NCBI RefSeq assembly: GCF_030644365.1
Contig: NZ_CP130058.1
Span: 1,178,001 to 1,242,000 of the forward strand
Direction of reading: 5' to 3'
Source: Schaalia sp. HMT-172
GTDB lineage: Bacteria; Actinomycetota; Actinomycetes; Actinomycetales; Actinomycetaceae
DNA length: 64,000 bases
The position numbers were made by a program, and so were the translations under genes. The notes beneath the pieces are model-generated. The model was given only the letters and a program-made list of their open reading frames with translations. It did no database searches and was not told the origin of the DNA. Below are positions 39,231-53,296 of the stretch, one piece after another; the stretch's first letter is position 1; each line of letters opens with the position of its first letter.

Positions 39231-39266
39231 AAGGGGGCGTTCGATGGCGATCGGACGGCCCCTTTT
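39231..39266 (+). terminator. Terminator of tyrS
   Basis: 15-position stem AAGGGGGCGTTCGAT/ATCGGACGGCCCCTT (one mismatch, one G-U) with a 4-base loop and a following TTTTC. Confidence 0.7.
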
Positions 39267-39575
39267 CGTTGTGTTTGGTGGGTTTGTGGGTTGTGTGTTG
39301 GGGGTCACGTTGTTTTGGGTTGACTTTTGTGTGGGGGGTGAGTAGATTATTCACCTGTCGCCGCGAGCTTGTGAGTGAGTTTGTGGTGGTGGTTCACTGC
39401 TTGGGTGGCTGGGTTTTGGCCTGGTTGTTTGGGTGTGTGGGTGTTGTTTGTGAACTCGATAGTGTGTTTGTTTGTTTTGTTTATGCCTGTTTTTTGTTTT
39501 TGAGTGTTTTTGGTTGGGATTGCTGGCCGGGCTTTGTGTTTGGTTGGTTTTTCTGGGCTTTAACGTTTTTGTTTT
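39267..39575 (+). promoter_or_regulatory. rRNA operon promoter and leader
   Basis: A strikingly G/T-rich, C/A-poor 310-base stretch without genes. It holds a near-consensus promoter, TTGACT (39320-39325), 17 bases, TAGATT (39343-39348). Further on, TTGTTTGTGAACTCGATAGT (39444-39463) is the actinobacterial rrn leader motif linked to antitermination and processing. A related motif recurs in the 16S-23S spacer. Confidence 0.7.
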
Positions 39576-44580
<5,005 letters not shown>

Positions 44581-44702
44581 CCACACAATACGTGCGGGTA
44601 ACAAGAACAACGGACAACAACACTGCCGCAACCACTATACAAATCACGATCAACCCACACCCCCCAAACACACAGCCGGGGGGGACAGTGTTGAACACCA
44701 GT

Positions 44703-44822
44703 CTTGTGGTGGTCATAGCACCGGGGAAACGCCCAGCAACATTTCGAACCTGGAAGCTAAGCCCGGCAGCGCCAATGGTACTGCAACCGACAGGTTGTGG
44801 GAGAGTAGGACACCGCCACAAC
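44703..44822 (+). rRNA. rrf: 5S ribosomal RNA
   Basis: About 120 bases. Helix I pairs TTGTGGTGG (44704-44712) with CCGCCACAA (44813-44821). The loop sequences CCCAGCAACATTTCGAACCT and GGGAGAGTAGGACACCGCC are typical. It ends the rrn operon. Confidence 0.95.
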
Positions 44823-44834
44823 ACAACCAAATGG

Positions 44835-44868
44835 GAGGGACGGCACGCCACACGGCGTGCCGTCCCTC
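44835..44868 (+). terminator. Terminator of the rrn operon
   Basis: Perfect 15-bp stem GAGGGACGGCACGCC/GGCGTGCCGTCCCTC with loop ACAC, followed by TCTCCTTTC. Confidence 0.85.
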
Positions 44869-44910
44869 TCCTTTCACACCCCCACCACCCCCACCACACC
44901 AAACCTCGTC

Positions 44911-44916
44911 TAAGAT
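44911..44916 (+). promoter_or_regulatory. Probable -10 of the HAD-tlyA-nadK-recN cluster
   Basis: TAAGAT about 73 bases before the first start codon of the cluster. A 17-codon frame opening at TTG 44924, seven bases after the hexamer, ends at a TAG before the ribosome site. Whether it is translated is unknown. Confidence 0.35.
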
Positions 44917-44989
44917 TGGGTGGTTGAACGCGCTTCGTGCGCACCACAGACAAGAGCGCGAGCGAGCGCAGGAATAGAGGTTTAGCACC

Positions 44990-47668
44990 ATGGCAGAAGA
45001 GACTCAAGGACGCGGCGGATTCGGCCGTGGTGACTACTCGAAGCGTTCGCCCCAGTGGCGTGAACGCGCCGATCGCGGTGGCTATCAGCGTCGCGATGAG
45101 CGCCGGGGCGGTTATGACCGCGGCACGGATCGAGACTTCCAACGTCGAGATGGTGAGCGCCGTGACTTCGGCGGTCGCGACGACGCTCGCGGTGATCGTG
45201 GTTTCCAGCGTCGTGATGACCGCCGCGGAGGTTACGACCGTCGTGAGGGGGACCGTGGTTTCCAGCGTCGTGATGACCGCCGCGGTGGTTTCGAGGATCG
45301 CGGTGAGCGTGGCGGCTTCCGTCGTGATGATCGTCGTGGTGGTTTCCGTGATGATCGTCGTGGTGGTTTCCGTGATGATCGTCGTGGTGGTTTCCGTGAT
45401 GATCGTCGTGGTGGTTTCCGTGATGATCGTCGTGATGGCGACCGTGGCGGTTTCCAGCGTCGTGATGATCGTCGCGGTGGTTTCGAGGATCGCGGTGAGC
45501 GTGGCGGCTTCCGTCGTGATGATCGTCGTGGTGGTTTCCGTGATGATCGTCGTGATGGCGACCGTGGCGGTTTCCAGCGTCGTGACAACGATCGTCGTGA
45601 CTTCGGTTCGCGTGATGATCGTCGCGGGGATCGTGGGGGTTACCAGCGTCGTGACGACCGCCGTGGTGGTTTCCGTGATGATCGTCGTGACGGTCGCGGT
45701 CCTCGCGGCAACGACCGCCGCAAGGACGCAAACTACCAGAGCTACTCCTCGACTGAGGAATACGTGTCCCCCAACGGCAACGAGCCGACCATTCCTGCTG
45801 GCGTGAGCGCTCAGGAGCTCGACGCTGACGCCGCGCGCGCCCTGACCACCCTGTCGGGCCCCAACCGCGACATCGTTGCACGCCACCTCGTCATGGCCGG
45901 CCAGCTTATCGACCTCGACCCCGAGGCCGCCTACCAGCACGCGCAGGCTGCGGTTAGTCGCGCCGGACGCGTCGACGTGGTTCGTGAGGCCGCGGCCCTG
46001 ACCGCCTACGCGTCGGGCCGCTACGAGGAAGCCCTGCGTGAGGTTCGCGCCGTTCGCCGCATGCGCGGTGACGAGTCGCTGCGCGCCGTGGAAGCGGACG
46101 CTGAGCGCGGGCTCGGCCACCCCGACAAGGCGGTGGAGATCATCGACGCGACCGACTCGTCGTCTCTGGATCTCGCCGAGCAGGTCGAGCTCGTGCTCGT
46201 TTCTTCTGGCGCCCGCGCTGACCTCGGCCAGCCCGACGTCGGCCTCGTGATCGTCGACGACGCGCTGGCGGTGCTGCCCGCGTCCGCTGACGACGAGCTG
46301 CGCCGCCGCCTCATGGCGGTCAAGGCTGAGCGCCTGACCGAGCTCGGTCGCACCGAGGAAGCGGAGGAGGTCATCGCAGCGATGCCTGCCGAGGCCGAGG
46401 ACACCGACATCATTGATATTGCCCTGTACCAGGATGCCGACGTCGACAATAAGCGTTCGCCGCTGCGCGGTTCCGAGAGCGCCTTGGCCGAGGACTTTGA
46501 CTGTGCTCTCCTCGACCTGGACGGTACCGCCTGGTCCGGCGACGAGCGCATCGAACACGCGGCTTCCTCCGTCATCGAGGCGCGCACGATGGGCATGGCC
46601 TCCGCGTTTGTGACGAACAACGCGATGCGTACCCCGCAGCAGGTCGCGGACAAGCTCAACGGCATGGACTTCGAGGCGACCCCCGAGATGATTATGACCT
46701 CGGCGATGGATATTGCCGCGATCATGGCGGAGGAACTCGAAGAGGGCGCTAAGGTCTTCGTGCTCGGCGGACCCGGCCTGCGCCTCGCTCTCGAGGAACG
46801 GGGCTTCGAGCTGGTCGACAGTGCCGACGACGAGCCTGCCGCCGTCGTCCAGGGACTCGACAAGGAGGTCAACTGGACCCTCCTGTCCGAGGGGGCATTC
46901 GCCATCGAACGCGGTGCAGCCTTCTACGCCTCCAACCTTGATGCGACCCTGCCCGTTGAGCGCGGTCAGGCTCTGGGCAACGGCTCGCTCGTGCGCGCGA
47001 TTCAGCACGCCACCCGCAAGCGTCCCACCGCGGGAGGCAAGCCTGAGCCCGGAATCTACCGCCGCGCGAGCGAACTCGTCGGCGCCACGAACCCCGTGGC
47101 AGTGGGCGATCGCCTCGAGACCGACATCATGGGTGCCGTTGCCGCCGGCGTGCCCGCCATGCACGTCTTGACCGGCGTTCACCGTGCCCGCGAGGTCCTG
47201 CGCGCCCCGCGCGGCCAGCGTCCCGCTTACCTAGCGATCGACATGCGTGGTCTGCTCGAGTCGCACCCGGCGCCCAAGCACCACCGCGATGGCACGTGGA
47301 CCTGCGGTCTGTCCCAGGTGGCCAAGGTGACGCGCGCGGGCGTGCTGACCCTTGACGACATCGAGCTCACCGACGCGGTCACGATCTCCATCGACTCCTA
47401 CCGCGCACTCGCCGCGGCAGCGTGGGAGTGGGCCGACGGCTCCGGCAACCCGGTGACCTGCCCCGACATCACGGTCGTTGACAACGACGACCCGGCCGGC
47501 ATCGTGACCGCCCCGGAACCGGTCGTCGACGCGGATGACGACTTCGTCGAGGGCGCCGACGCTGACGCGCTGCCGGAGCCCGGTGAGGACACCCCCGCAT
47601 TCCTGCCCGGTGAGGAGGAACTCGAGGCGCTCCTGGAGTCGACGGCCGACATGGATGACGAGGCCTGA
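44990..47668 (+). CDS. Arg/Gly/Asp-repeat, TPR-like and HAD-IIA hydrolase fusion protein
   Basis: An 892-residue fusion. Residues 1-245 are almost only R, G, D, F and Q in repeats of DDRRGGFR, an RGG-like disordered region likely to bind RNA. Residues about 270-480 form a helical TPR-like region (AALTAYASGRYEEALREVRA). Residues about 503-760 are a HAD-IIA phosphatase of the NagD type: DLDGT at 509-513, FVTNN at 540-544, KPEPGIYRRA, and GDRLETDIMGA near 706. The C-terminal tail is acidic. It occupies the place of the separate HAD gene Rv1692 of M. tuberculosis. The repeat DNA includes four perfect 24-base tandem copies (45326-45421). The role is unknown; its position after the rrn operon and the RNA-binding-like N terminus suggest a link to ribosomes. 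Confidence 0.85.
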   Translation: MAEETQGRGGFGRGDYSKRSPQWRERADRGGYQRRDERRGGYDRGTDRDFQRRDGERRDFGGRDDARGDRGFQRRDDRRGGYDRREGDRGFQRRDDRRGGFEDRGERGGFRRDDRRGGFRDDRRGGFRDDRRGGFRDDRRGGFRDDRRDGDRGGFQRRDDRRGGFEDRGERGGFRRDDRRGGFRDDRRDGDRGGFQRRDNDRRDFGSRDDRRGDRGGYQRRDDRRGGFRDDRRDGRGPRGNDRRKDANYQSYSSTEEYVSPNGNEPTIPAGVSAQELDADAARALTTLSGPNRDIVARHLVMAGQLIDLDPEAAYQHAQAAVSRAGRVDVVREAAALTAYASGRYEEALREVRAVRRMRGDESLRAVEADAERGLGHPDKAVEIIDATDSSSLDLAEQVELVLVSSGARADLGQPDVGLVIVDDALAVLPASADDELRRRLMAVKAERLTELGRTEEAEEVIAAMPAEAEDTDIIDIALYQDADVDNKRSPLRGSESALAEDFDCALLDLDGTAWSGDERIEHAASSVIEARTMGMASAFVTNNAMRTPQQVADKLNGMDFEATPEMIMTSAMDIAAIMAEELEEGAKVFVLGGPGLRLALEERGFELVDSADDEPAAVVQGLDKEVNWTLLSEGAFAIERGAAFYASNLDATLPVERGQALGNGSLVRAIQHATRKRPTAGGKPEPGIYRRASELVGATNPVAVGDRLETDIMGAVAAGVPAMHVLTGVHRAREVLRAPRGQRPAYLAIDMRGLLESHPAPKHHRDGTWTCGLSQVAKVTRAGVLTLDDIELTDAVTISIDSYRALAAAAWEWADGSGNPVTCPDITVVDNDDPAGIVTAPEPVVDADDDFVEGADADALPEPGEDTPAFLPGEEELEALLESTADMDDEA
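45326..45421 (+). repeat. Four perfect 24-base in-frame tandem repeats
   Basis: The unit encodes DDRRGGFR and is repeated four times without change, then a fifth copy begins and diverges. A larger 192-base period (8 x 24) links 45281-45362 with 45473-45554 (82 identical bases). Slippage in units of 24 bases would change protein length without frameshift. Confidence 0.9.
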
Positions 47669-47856
47669 TGGCCCTGAGTGAACAGACGGCGGCCCGTTTG
47701 GTCGGCTTCGATGAGCTTGGCGCGCAGATGCAAATCTCGACGCTGACGGCCATCGAAGCCGATCTGCGGCGGGCCCTGTCGACCGACGTGCCCCCGGGAA
47801 CGCCAGTTTTGGGTGTGGGCGTCGGATCGCGAGAGGACGGGAGGGCTCACACGTGA
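47668..47856 (+). CDS. Small conserved-position protein between HAD and tlyA
   Basis: A 62-residue product (starts MALSEQTAARLVGFDELGAQ) with a helical N-terminal half and a Gly/Val-rich tail. No family is recognised. Its ATG overlaps the preceding stop (TGATG) and its own stop overlaps the tlyA GTG, so it is embedded in the coupled operon. A small gene occurs at the same place in mycobacteria (Rv1693). That supports it being real. Confidence 0.7.
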   Translation: MALSEQTAARLVGFDELGAQMQISTLTAIEADLRRALSTDVPPGTPVLGVGVGSREDGRAHT

Positions 47857-48680
47857 AGCTGAGAAGGATTGACTCCGAGCTGGTGCGACGAGGCCTGGCG
47901 AAGTCTCGCTCGGCCGCGGCGTCCATGATCGTGGAGGGACGCGTCAAACTCGACGGCCAGGTCGTCCTCAAGCCCGCGCGCCAGATGGATCCCGCCCAGG
48001 CCATCGTCGTGGCCGCCTCCGACGACCCCGAGTATGTCTCTCGCGGCGCGCACAAGCTCGCCGGGGCCCTCGACGCCCTGGGCGATAAGGCCCCGCGCAT
48101 TGAGGGACGTCGCGCCCTCGACGCGGGGGCCTCGACGGGAGGCTTCACGGACGTTTTGCTGCGCAGGGGAGCGGCCTCCGTTGTCGCAGTCGACGTGGGT
48201 TACGGCCAGCTCGCCTGGAAACTTCAGTCCGACCCGCGCGTGGAGGTTCACGATCGGACCAATGTGCGCACACTGGACCCGGCCTCGGTTGCTCCTGCCC
48301 CCGGCCTCGTCGTGGGCGACATGTCCTTCATTTCGCTGACCCTTGTCCTGCCCGCGCTGGTCGCAGCGGCCGCTCCCGACGCGGATTTCCTGCTCATGGT
48401 CAAGCCGCAGTTTGAGATCGGTAAGGAGCGCCTCGGACACGGGGGAGTGGTCCGCAATCCCGAGCACCACGTCGAAACTGTTGAGAACGTTGCGCGCTGC
48501 GCCATCGGCCTGGGGCTGGACATCGCCGCCATCGCGGCCTCCCCGCTGCCCGGCCCCTCCGGCAACGTCGAGTATTTCCTGTACATGCGCCGCGGCTACC
48601 CGGATCCGATTGACCCGCGGGAGCTGACTGACTACATTCGCGCAGCCGTCGCGCAAGGACCCGCAGGAGGTGGGGTATGA
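47853..48680 (+). CDS. tlyA: TlyA family rRNA 2'-O-methyltransferase
   Basis: Methylates cytidines in 16S and 23S rRNA; in mycobacteria loss gives capreomycin resistance. The name haemolysin is historical. The 275-residue product has an N-terminal S4 domain (RIDSELVRRGLAKSRSAAAS) and a Rossmann methyltransferase domain with the SAM motif RALDAGASTGGFTDVLLRRG. VVGDMSFISLTLVLPAL and LLMVKPQFEIGKE follow. GTG at 47853 overlaps the previous stop, and ATGA joins it to nadK. Confidence 0.95.
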   Translation: MKLRRIDSELVRRGLAKSRSAAASMIVEGRVKLDGQVVLKPARQMDPAQAIVVAASDDPEYVSRGAHKLAGALDALGDKAPRIEGRRALDAGASTGGFTDVLLRRGAASVVAVDVGYGQLAWKLQSDPRVEVHDRTNVRTLDPASVAPAPGLVVGDMSFISLTLVLPALVAAAAPDADFLLMVKPQFEIGKERLGHGGVVRNPEHHVETVENVARCAIGLGLDIAAIAASPLPGPSGNVEYFLYMRRGYPDPIDPRELTDYIRAAVAQGPAGGGV

Positions 48681-49507
48681 CGCGTGTTCTGATGGTGCGT
48701 CACCGTCATCGCACCAACGCGGTGACTTCCGCTGTAACGCTGTCGCAGGCCCTGTCTGAGCGCGGCATCGAGGTCGTCGAGGACGCTTCGGTCGGCGACA
48801 TTGACATGGTCGTGTCGATCGGCGGCGATGGCACGTTCCTGGTTGCCGCGTCGAGCGCGCGAGCCCTGGACGTGCCGCTGCTGGGCATCAACGCCGGACA
48901 CATGGGATTCCTGACGGAACTCGGTGCGACAGGTACGGGCGACGTCGCTCGCAAGATCGCCCAGGGTGATTTCACGGTCGAGCGGCGTATGACGCTGGAC
49001 GTCACCATGGAACGCCCCGACGGTTCGAGGGCGTCCGACTGGGCACTCAACGAGGCCGTCATTATGCACACGGATGTCGCACACCCTGTTCACTTCGCTC
49101 TCGTTGTCGATGGGCAGGAAGTGTCCACCTACGGCGCGGACGGGATGATCCTGTCGACGCCCACCGGCTCGACGGCGTATTCCTTCTCGGCTGGCGGTCC
49201 CGTCGTGTGGCCTGACACGGAGGCGATCGTCGTGGCTCCGCTGGCCGCGCACGGCCTGTTCACGCGCCCGCTCGTGGTCGGCCCCTCCGCATGCGTGGAG
49301 ATCGTCGTCCTGGACGACATGTGGACTGCCCCCGAGATGTGGTGTGACGGCCTGCGGCGCATGACTGTTCCGGCGGGCAGCGTCGTTCGTGCCCGCGTTG
49401 GGTCGGCGCCCGTCCAGCTCGTGCGCGTGGACGACACGCCCTTCTCGGCGCGCCTCGTGCGCAAATTTAATCTTCCCGTGCGCGGGTGGAGGGACGGCTC
49501 GCGGTGA
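48677..49507 (+). CDS. nadK: NAD kinase
   Basis: Phosphorylates NAD to NADP with ATP or polyphosphate. The 276-residue product has the signature SIGGDGTFLVAAS near residue 47, LLGINAGHMGFLTEL, and GADGMILSTPTGSTAYSFSA with the NE/D-type NAD site. Its ATG overlaps the tlyA stop and its stop overlaps the recN GTG. The tlyA-nadK-recN order is conserved in actinobacteria and many other bacteria. Confidence 0.97.
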   Translation: MTRVLMVRHRHRTNAVTSAVTLSQALSERGIEVVEDASVGDIDMVVSIGGDGTFLVAASSARALDVPLLGINAGHMGFLTELGATGTGDVARKIAQGDFTVERRMTLDVTMERPDGSRASDWALNEAVIMHTDVAHPVHFALVVDGQEVSTYGADGMILSTPTGSTAYSFSAGGPVVWPDTEAIVVAPLAAHGLFTRPLVVGPSACVEIVVLDDMWTAPEMWCDGLRRMTVPAGSVVRARVGSAPVQLVRVDDTPFSARLVRKFNLPVRGWRDGSR

Positions 49508-51180
49508 TTGAGTCTCTCGATATTGCCAACCTGGGTGTCATCGCGTCGGCGCACGTCGATTTTGGCGGCGGCCTGATCGTTGTGACGGGCGAGACCGGCG
49601 CGGGCAAGACGATGGTCCTGTCGAGCCTGCAGCTCCTGCTGGGGGCCAGGGCTGACGCGGCGCTCGTGCGAAGCGGCGCCGATCGATTGTCGGTGGACGG
49701 TATCTTTTCTGTCGGCGATGACGTCGCTTCTCGCGTCGAGGAGGCCGGTGGCGTCGTCGAAGGGGGCGAGCTCATCGTCGGCCGGTCCGTCCGCGCGGCT
49801 GGCAGGTCGCGCGCGCACCTGGGTTCGCGCCCCGTTCCCGCATCCGCGCTCTTAGAGATCGTCGGGTCAATGGTCACAATCCACGGGCAGTCGGATCAGA
49901 TTCGCTTGACCGGCGAGGCTGCCCAACGCCGCGCACTCGACCAGTTCGGCGGGGCCACTCACGCCGCGCTGCTGGAGGAGTATCGCGAGGCCTTTCGCGC
50001 GGCAGTTGACACGAAGCACCGACTCGACTCGCTGCGTGGGGATGCGAACGATCGCGCGGAGGAGCTCGAGGACCTGCGCGGTGCCCTCGCCCAGATCGAC
50101 GCGCTCAACCCGCAGCCTGGCGAAGAAGAAGAGCTGGTCCGCGAGGCGTCTCGCTTGACGAACGTTGAGGACCTGCGCGCACTCATGGGGGTCTCGCTGG
50201 GCTATCTCAAGGGCGACGACCGCGGCGACTACGCGGGGGCCGTCGAGTCAGCGCGCGGCGCCTACGCGCAGCTAGACGACGCTTCTCATTTCGACGAGGC
50301 CGTGGCGGAGTTTGCCGCTCGCGCTCGCAGCCAGGCCCTCGAGCTGGACGCGCTGGCAGACGACGTGTCCGCCTACCTCTCCCGCCTCGACGCCGATCCC
50401 GAGCGCCTGGCCCAGATCCACGCCCGTCGCGCGGCCATCAAGGACGCGTTGCGTGGGCGCGCCGGTGACATCGAGTCCCTGCTGACGTGGGCAGACCTGG
50501 CGCGCGGGCGCGTCAAGGAACTATCGGCCCCGGCCTCGGATCCTGCGGTGGTCGAGCGCGAGCTCGCGCAGGCCCAGCGCCGCGTTCTTGACGTTGGCGC
50601 GCGCCTGTCGAAGGCCCGTGCCCGCCTAGCCAGCGAGCTCGCGGCCGGAGTCAACGACGAGCTGCACGCCCTGTCGATGCCCGACGCGACTCTTCGCATT
50701 GACCTGGAGGCAACGAAGCCGAGCTCTCACGGATGCGAAACGGTCGTTTTCCGGCTCCAGCCTCATCCGCACGCCCCCGCGCGCCCCCTCGGTCAGGGAG
50801 CCTCCGGCGGCGAGTTGTCCCGTGTCATGCTCGCCCTCGAGCTCATGCTGGGACGCACCGAGGCCTCGTCCACCTTTATCTTCGACGAGATCGACGCCGG
50901 CATCGGCGGTCAAACCGCGACCGAGGTGGGCGCGAGGCTGAAGAGGCTCGCGGCGAGTCGGCAGGTCATCGTCGTCACCCACCTGGCGCAGGTCGCCGCC
51001 TTCGGAGACCAACACCTCGTCATCGAGAAGCACGACGGCACGACGAACGTCAGAGAGGTCACGGGGGCGCAGCGCGAGGCGGAACTCACCCGAATGATGG
51101 GTGGCGATCCGCACTCGCAGGCGGCGCGCCGCCACGCTTCGCAGGTCTTGGCCTCCGCCGTGTCACAATCGCAGGGATGA
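49504..51180 (+). CDS. recN: DNA repair protein RecN
   Basis: An SMC-like ATPase acting early in recombinational repair of double-strand breaks. The 558-residue product has Walker A VVTGETGAGKTMVLSSLQ near residue 27, a central coiled coil (about 150-370), the ABC signature QGASGGELSRVMLALELMLG, and Walker B TFIFDEIDAGIGGQTATEVG. GTG at 49504 is chosen because it overlaps the nadK stop and matches the normal start IESLDIANLGVI. A GTG-type start 18 bases earlier would add six residues. Confidence 0.96.
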   Translation: MIESLDIANLGVIASAHVDFGGGLIVVTGETGAGKTMVLSSLQLLLGARADAALVRSGADRLSVDGIFSVGDDVASRVEEAGGVVEGGELIVGRSVRAAGRSRAHLGSRPVPASALLEIVGSMVTIHGQSDQIRLTGEAAQRRALDQFGGATHAALLEEYREAFRAAVDTKHRLDSLRGDANDRAEELEDLRGALAQIDALNPQPGEEEELVREASRLTNVEDLRALMGVSLGYLKGDDRGDYAGAVESARGAYAQLDDASHFDEAVAEFAARARSQALELDALADDVSAYLSRLDADPERLAQIHARRAAIKDALRGRAGDIESLLTWADLARGRVKELSAPASDPAVVERELAQAQRRVLDVGARLSKARARLASELAAGVNDELHALSMPDATLRIDLEATKPSSHGCETVVFRLQPHPHAPARPLGQGASGGELSRVMLALELMLGRTEASSTFIFDEIDAGIGGQTATEVGARLKRLAASRQVIVVTHLAQVAAFGDQHLVIEKHDGTTNVREVTGAQREAELTRMMGGDPHSQAARRHASQVLASAVSQSQG

Positions 51181-52322
51181 GTGACACACGTTCAACAACA
51201 GCACACGCCCGGACGGGGCGGGTCCGTATCGACGACCGCCCCAAGCACCTGGCGACGCGCCTGGAGCGCGGCGATATCGCCGTCATTAACGTCGCGGACC
51301 TGGACAAGGAGAGCGCCGCTGCGCTCGTGGCGAACCAACCCGCCGCCGTCCTGAACGCCCAGCCTTCCCTGACGGGCCGAGTGGCCGCGATGGGTCCCAG
51401 GCTCATCCTCGACGCGCAGATTCCCCTCGTGGACGACCTCGGCCAGGACATCATGTCGTTGCGCGAGGGGCAGGAAGTGACGGTTACCGGGGGCACAGTG
51501 CTGCTCGAGGGCACCGTTATTGCGACGGGGACGCCCGTGGAGAGCGAGGACCTCGACATTGAGGTCGCTGATTCCGCGCCGCTGTTCGCCGGCTTCGAGG
51601 GCGCGATCGAGGACTACCTGGCCAAAGACGGAGCCACCGTCTTGCGAGGGCAGGACGTTCCCGAGCTCTCCGGGCTTCGCGGTCGCCCGGTCCTGCTCGT
51701 CACTGGAGCCCCGGACGCGGCCGTTCAGCTGCGTGCCCTCGCCCGTTGGCGCTCGGAGGCGGCCCCCTACGTGCTCGCCGTCGACGGGGGAGCGGACGTT
51801 GCCCTGAAGGCGCACCTGCCCCTTGACGCTGTGATCGGCGACGCTGACCTGATGAGCGAGAAGGCGATCCGCAAGGCCAGGTCCTTCATCGTGCGCGTGG
51901 GCGGCGACGGACTGGCCCCTGGCTCCGATCGCCTCGACCGCATGGGAGTCGTCTACAGTTCCGTCCCAATGGCCGGCTCCTCGCTCGACGCCGCGCTGGT
52001 CGTTGCGGCCCACTCCGATGCCCCCGCCGTCATCACGGCTGGCGTCTCCTACGGTGAAGCCGAACTCGTTGACGCAGGACGCGCCCTGGTCGCCCCCGCC
52101 TTCTTCTCGCGCCTCGCGTGCGGGTCGCGCCTCATCGGCGCGGACGCCGTCGCAGCTACGTTCCGTCCCCGCCCGCGCGGCTGGACGCTCGTGCTGCTCG
52201 CGCTCGTCGCTCTCGCACTCATGGGCGTCGCTTTGTGGTCCACCCCCTGGGGTCACGACCTCCTGTATCCGCTCACGTCCTTCTTCTCGTCGCTCATGCA
52301 CCTTGCTGGAGGAACCCAATGA
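51177..52322 (+). CDS. steA: SteA-type cytokinetic ring protein (thiamine-pyrophosphokinase-like fold)
   Basis: A 381-residue protein with a thiamine-pyrophosphokinase-like domain (VLAVDGGADVALKAHLPLDA, then VIGDADLMSEKA). One C-terminal membrane segment, GWTLVLLALVALALMGVALW, lies near residue 345. In Corynebacterium, SteA localises to the division ring and works with SteB in cell separation. ATG overlaps the recN stop (ATGA) and its stop overlaps the next ATG. This matches Rv1697 in order and architecture. Confidence 0.88.
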   Translation: MSDTRSTTAHARTGRVRIDDRPKHLATRLERGDIAVINVADLDKESAAALVANQPAAVLNAQPSLTGRVAAMGPRLILDAQIPLVDDLGQDIMSLREGQEVTVTGGTVLLEGTVIATGTPVESEDLDIEVADSAPLFAGFEGAIEDYLAKDGATVLRGQDVPELSGLRGRPVLLVTGAPDAAVQLRALARWRSEAAPYVLAVDGGADVALKAHLPLDAVIGDADLMSEKAIRKARSFIVRVGGDGLAPGSDRLDRMGVVYSSVPMAGSSLDAALVVAAHSDAPAVITAGVSYGEAELVDAGRALVAPAFFSRLACGSRLIGADAVAATFRPRPRGWTLVLLALVALALMGVALWSTPWGHDLLYPLTSFFSSLMHLAGGTQ

Positions 52323-53203
52323 TTAACTTCCGTTACCACGTCGTCTCGATCATCGGGATCTTCATCGCGCTGGCCGTCGGCGTCGTCCTCGGCGCCGGCC
52401 CGCTCCAGCGCAGCATTAACGCCGGCATGAACCCCTCGTCGTCGCAGGCCGCCTCCGACCCGGTCCTGAGCGCGCAGGCCGAGGCCGAGGCGGCGGGCCT
52501 GAAGGCACTGGCCTCCTCGACGCTCACCGGATCGCTGACCGGGACCTCGGTGGCGCTCGTGGTCCTGCCCGGTGCCTCCGACGACGACGTGTCCGCCATA
52601 CGTTCGACCCTGACCGACGCGGGCGCCTCTGTCGTGGGACGCGTCACGCTGACGGATAACTGGCAATCGACCTCGATGAGTCAGTACCGCACGACGCTGG
52701 CCACGACGCTGGCCTCCCACCTCCAGTCGAGCGGCGCCAAGACGGCAAGTGCCGACGGCGTCGTGGGCTACTCCATCGTCCAGGTCCTGACCTCGACGGG
52801 AGCAGAGACTGACCTGCTGCGCCAGATCCTCACCGACAAGTCCACGCCGCTCATGACGATCGACGAGGATCCCGCCGGTAAGGCCACGACGCTCGTCGCC
52901 GTTGGGGCGCGCGCGCAGACCACGACGTCCACGCAGGCGTCGGTCGCGGCGAGCTCCGATGCGTGGATCGGTCTGGGCCTGGCCGTGGGTTCCACGTCCG
53001 GCGTGGTCGTGGGCGACGCATCGTCTCGCGAGGCCATGATCTCCCAGATCCGCACGTCGGGAACCGCGGTGACGACCGTCGACTCGGTGGGCACGACCCT
53101 CGCCTCCGTCGACACCGCGCTCGCGTTGTCCACCGCTTCGAGCGGTGCCCGCGCCTTTGGAGTGGGTAACGGAGCACAGTCCGTCATTCCGAGTAGCAAG
53201 TAA
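52319..53203 (+). CDS. MctB/SteB-like membrane-anchored protein
   Basis: A 294-residue protein starting with the family block MINFRYHVVSIIGIFIALAV, an N-terminal membrane anchor, followed by a Ser/Thr/Ala-rich extracytoplasmic domain. The family includes mycobacterial MctB (Rv1698), proposed to limit copper, and corynebacterial SteB in the same position next to steA. The sequence does not decide between these roles, although coupling to steA favours the cell-separation role. GGAGGAACCC precedes the ATG. A hairpin ends this transcript before pyrG. Confidence 0.85.
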   Translation: MINFRYHVVSIIGIFIALAVGVVLGAGPLQRSINAGMNPSSSQAASDPVLSAQAEAEAAGLKALASSTLTGSLTGTSVALVVLPGASDDDVSAIRSTLTDAGASVVGRVTLTDNWQSTSMSQYRTTLATTLASHLQSSGAKTASADGVVGYSIVQVLTSTGAETDLLRQILTDKSTPLMTIDEDPAGKATTLVAVGARAQTTTSTQASVAASSDAWIGLGLAVGSTSGVVVGDASSREAMISQIRTSGTAVTTVDSVGTTLASVDTALALSTASSGARAFGVGNGAQSVIPSSK

Positions 53204-53230
53204 CGCGCGTGTCGACGCGATGTGCCTCGT

Positions 53231-53265
53231 CGGCCCCCGCTGATCTGCAGAGATAGCGGGGGCCG
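53231..53265 (+). terminator. Terminator of the HAD-steA-MctB transcript
   Basis: Perfect 11-bp stem CGGCCCCCGCT/AGCGGGGGCCG with a 13-base loop containing CTGCAG. Confidence 0.65.
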
Positions 53266-53296
53266 AGTCATAGGTGGAGTGTTAAGCTGGAGTTCC

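Noticed and set aside
45326-45560. Possible CRISPR array
   Set aside because: The 24-base units are directly tandem without spacers and stay in the reading frame of a protein, so this is a coding repeat.
53222-53296. A 25-codon N-terminal extension of pyrG
   Set aside because: It would run through the upstream hairpin. ATG at 53297 has a ribosome site, and family members start near MTKHIF.
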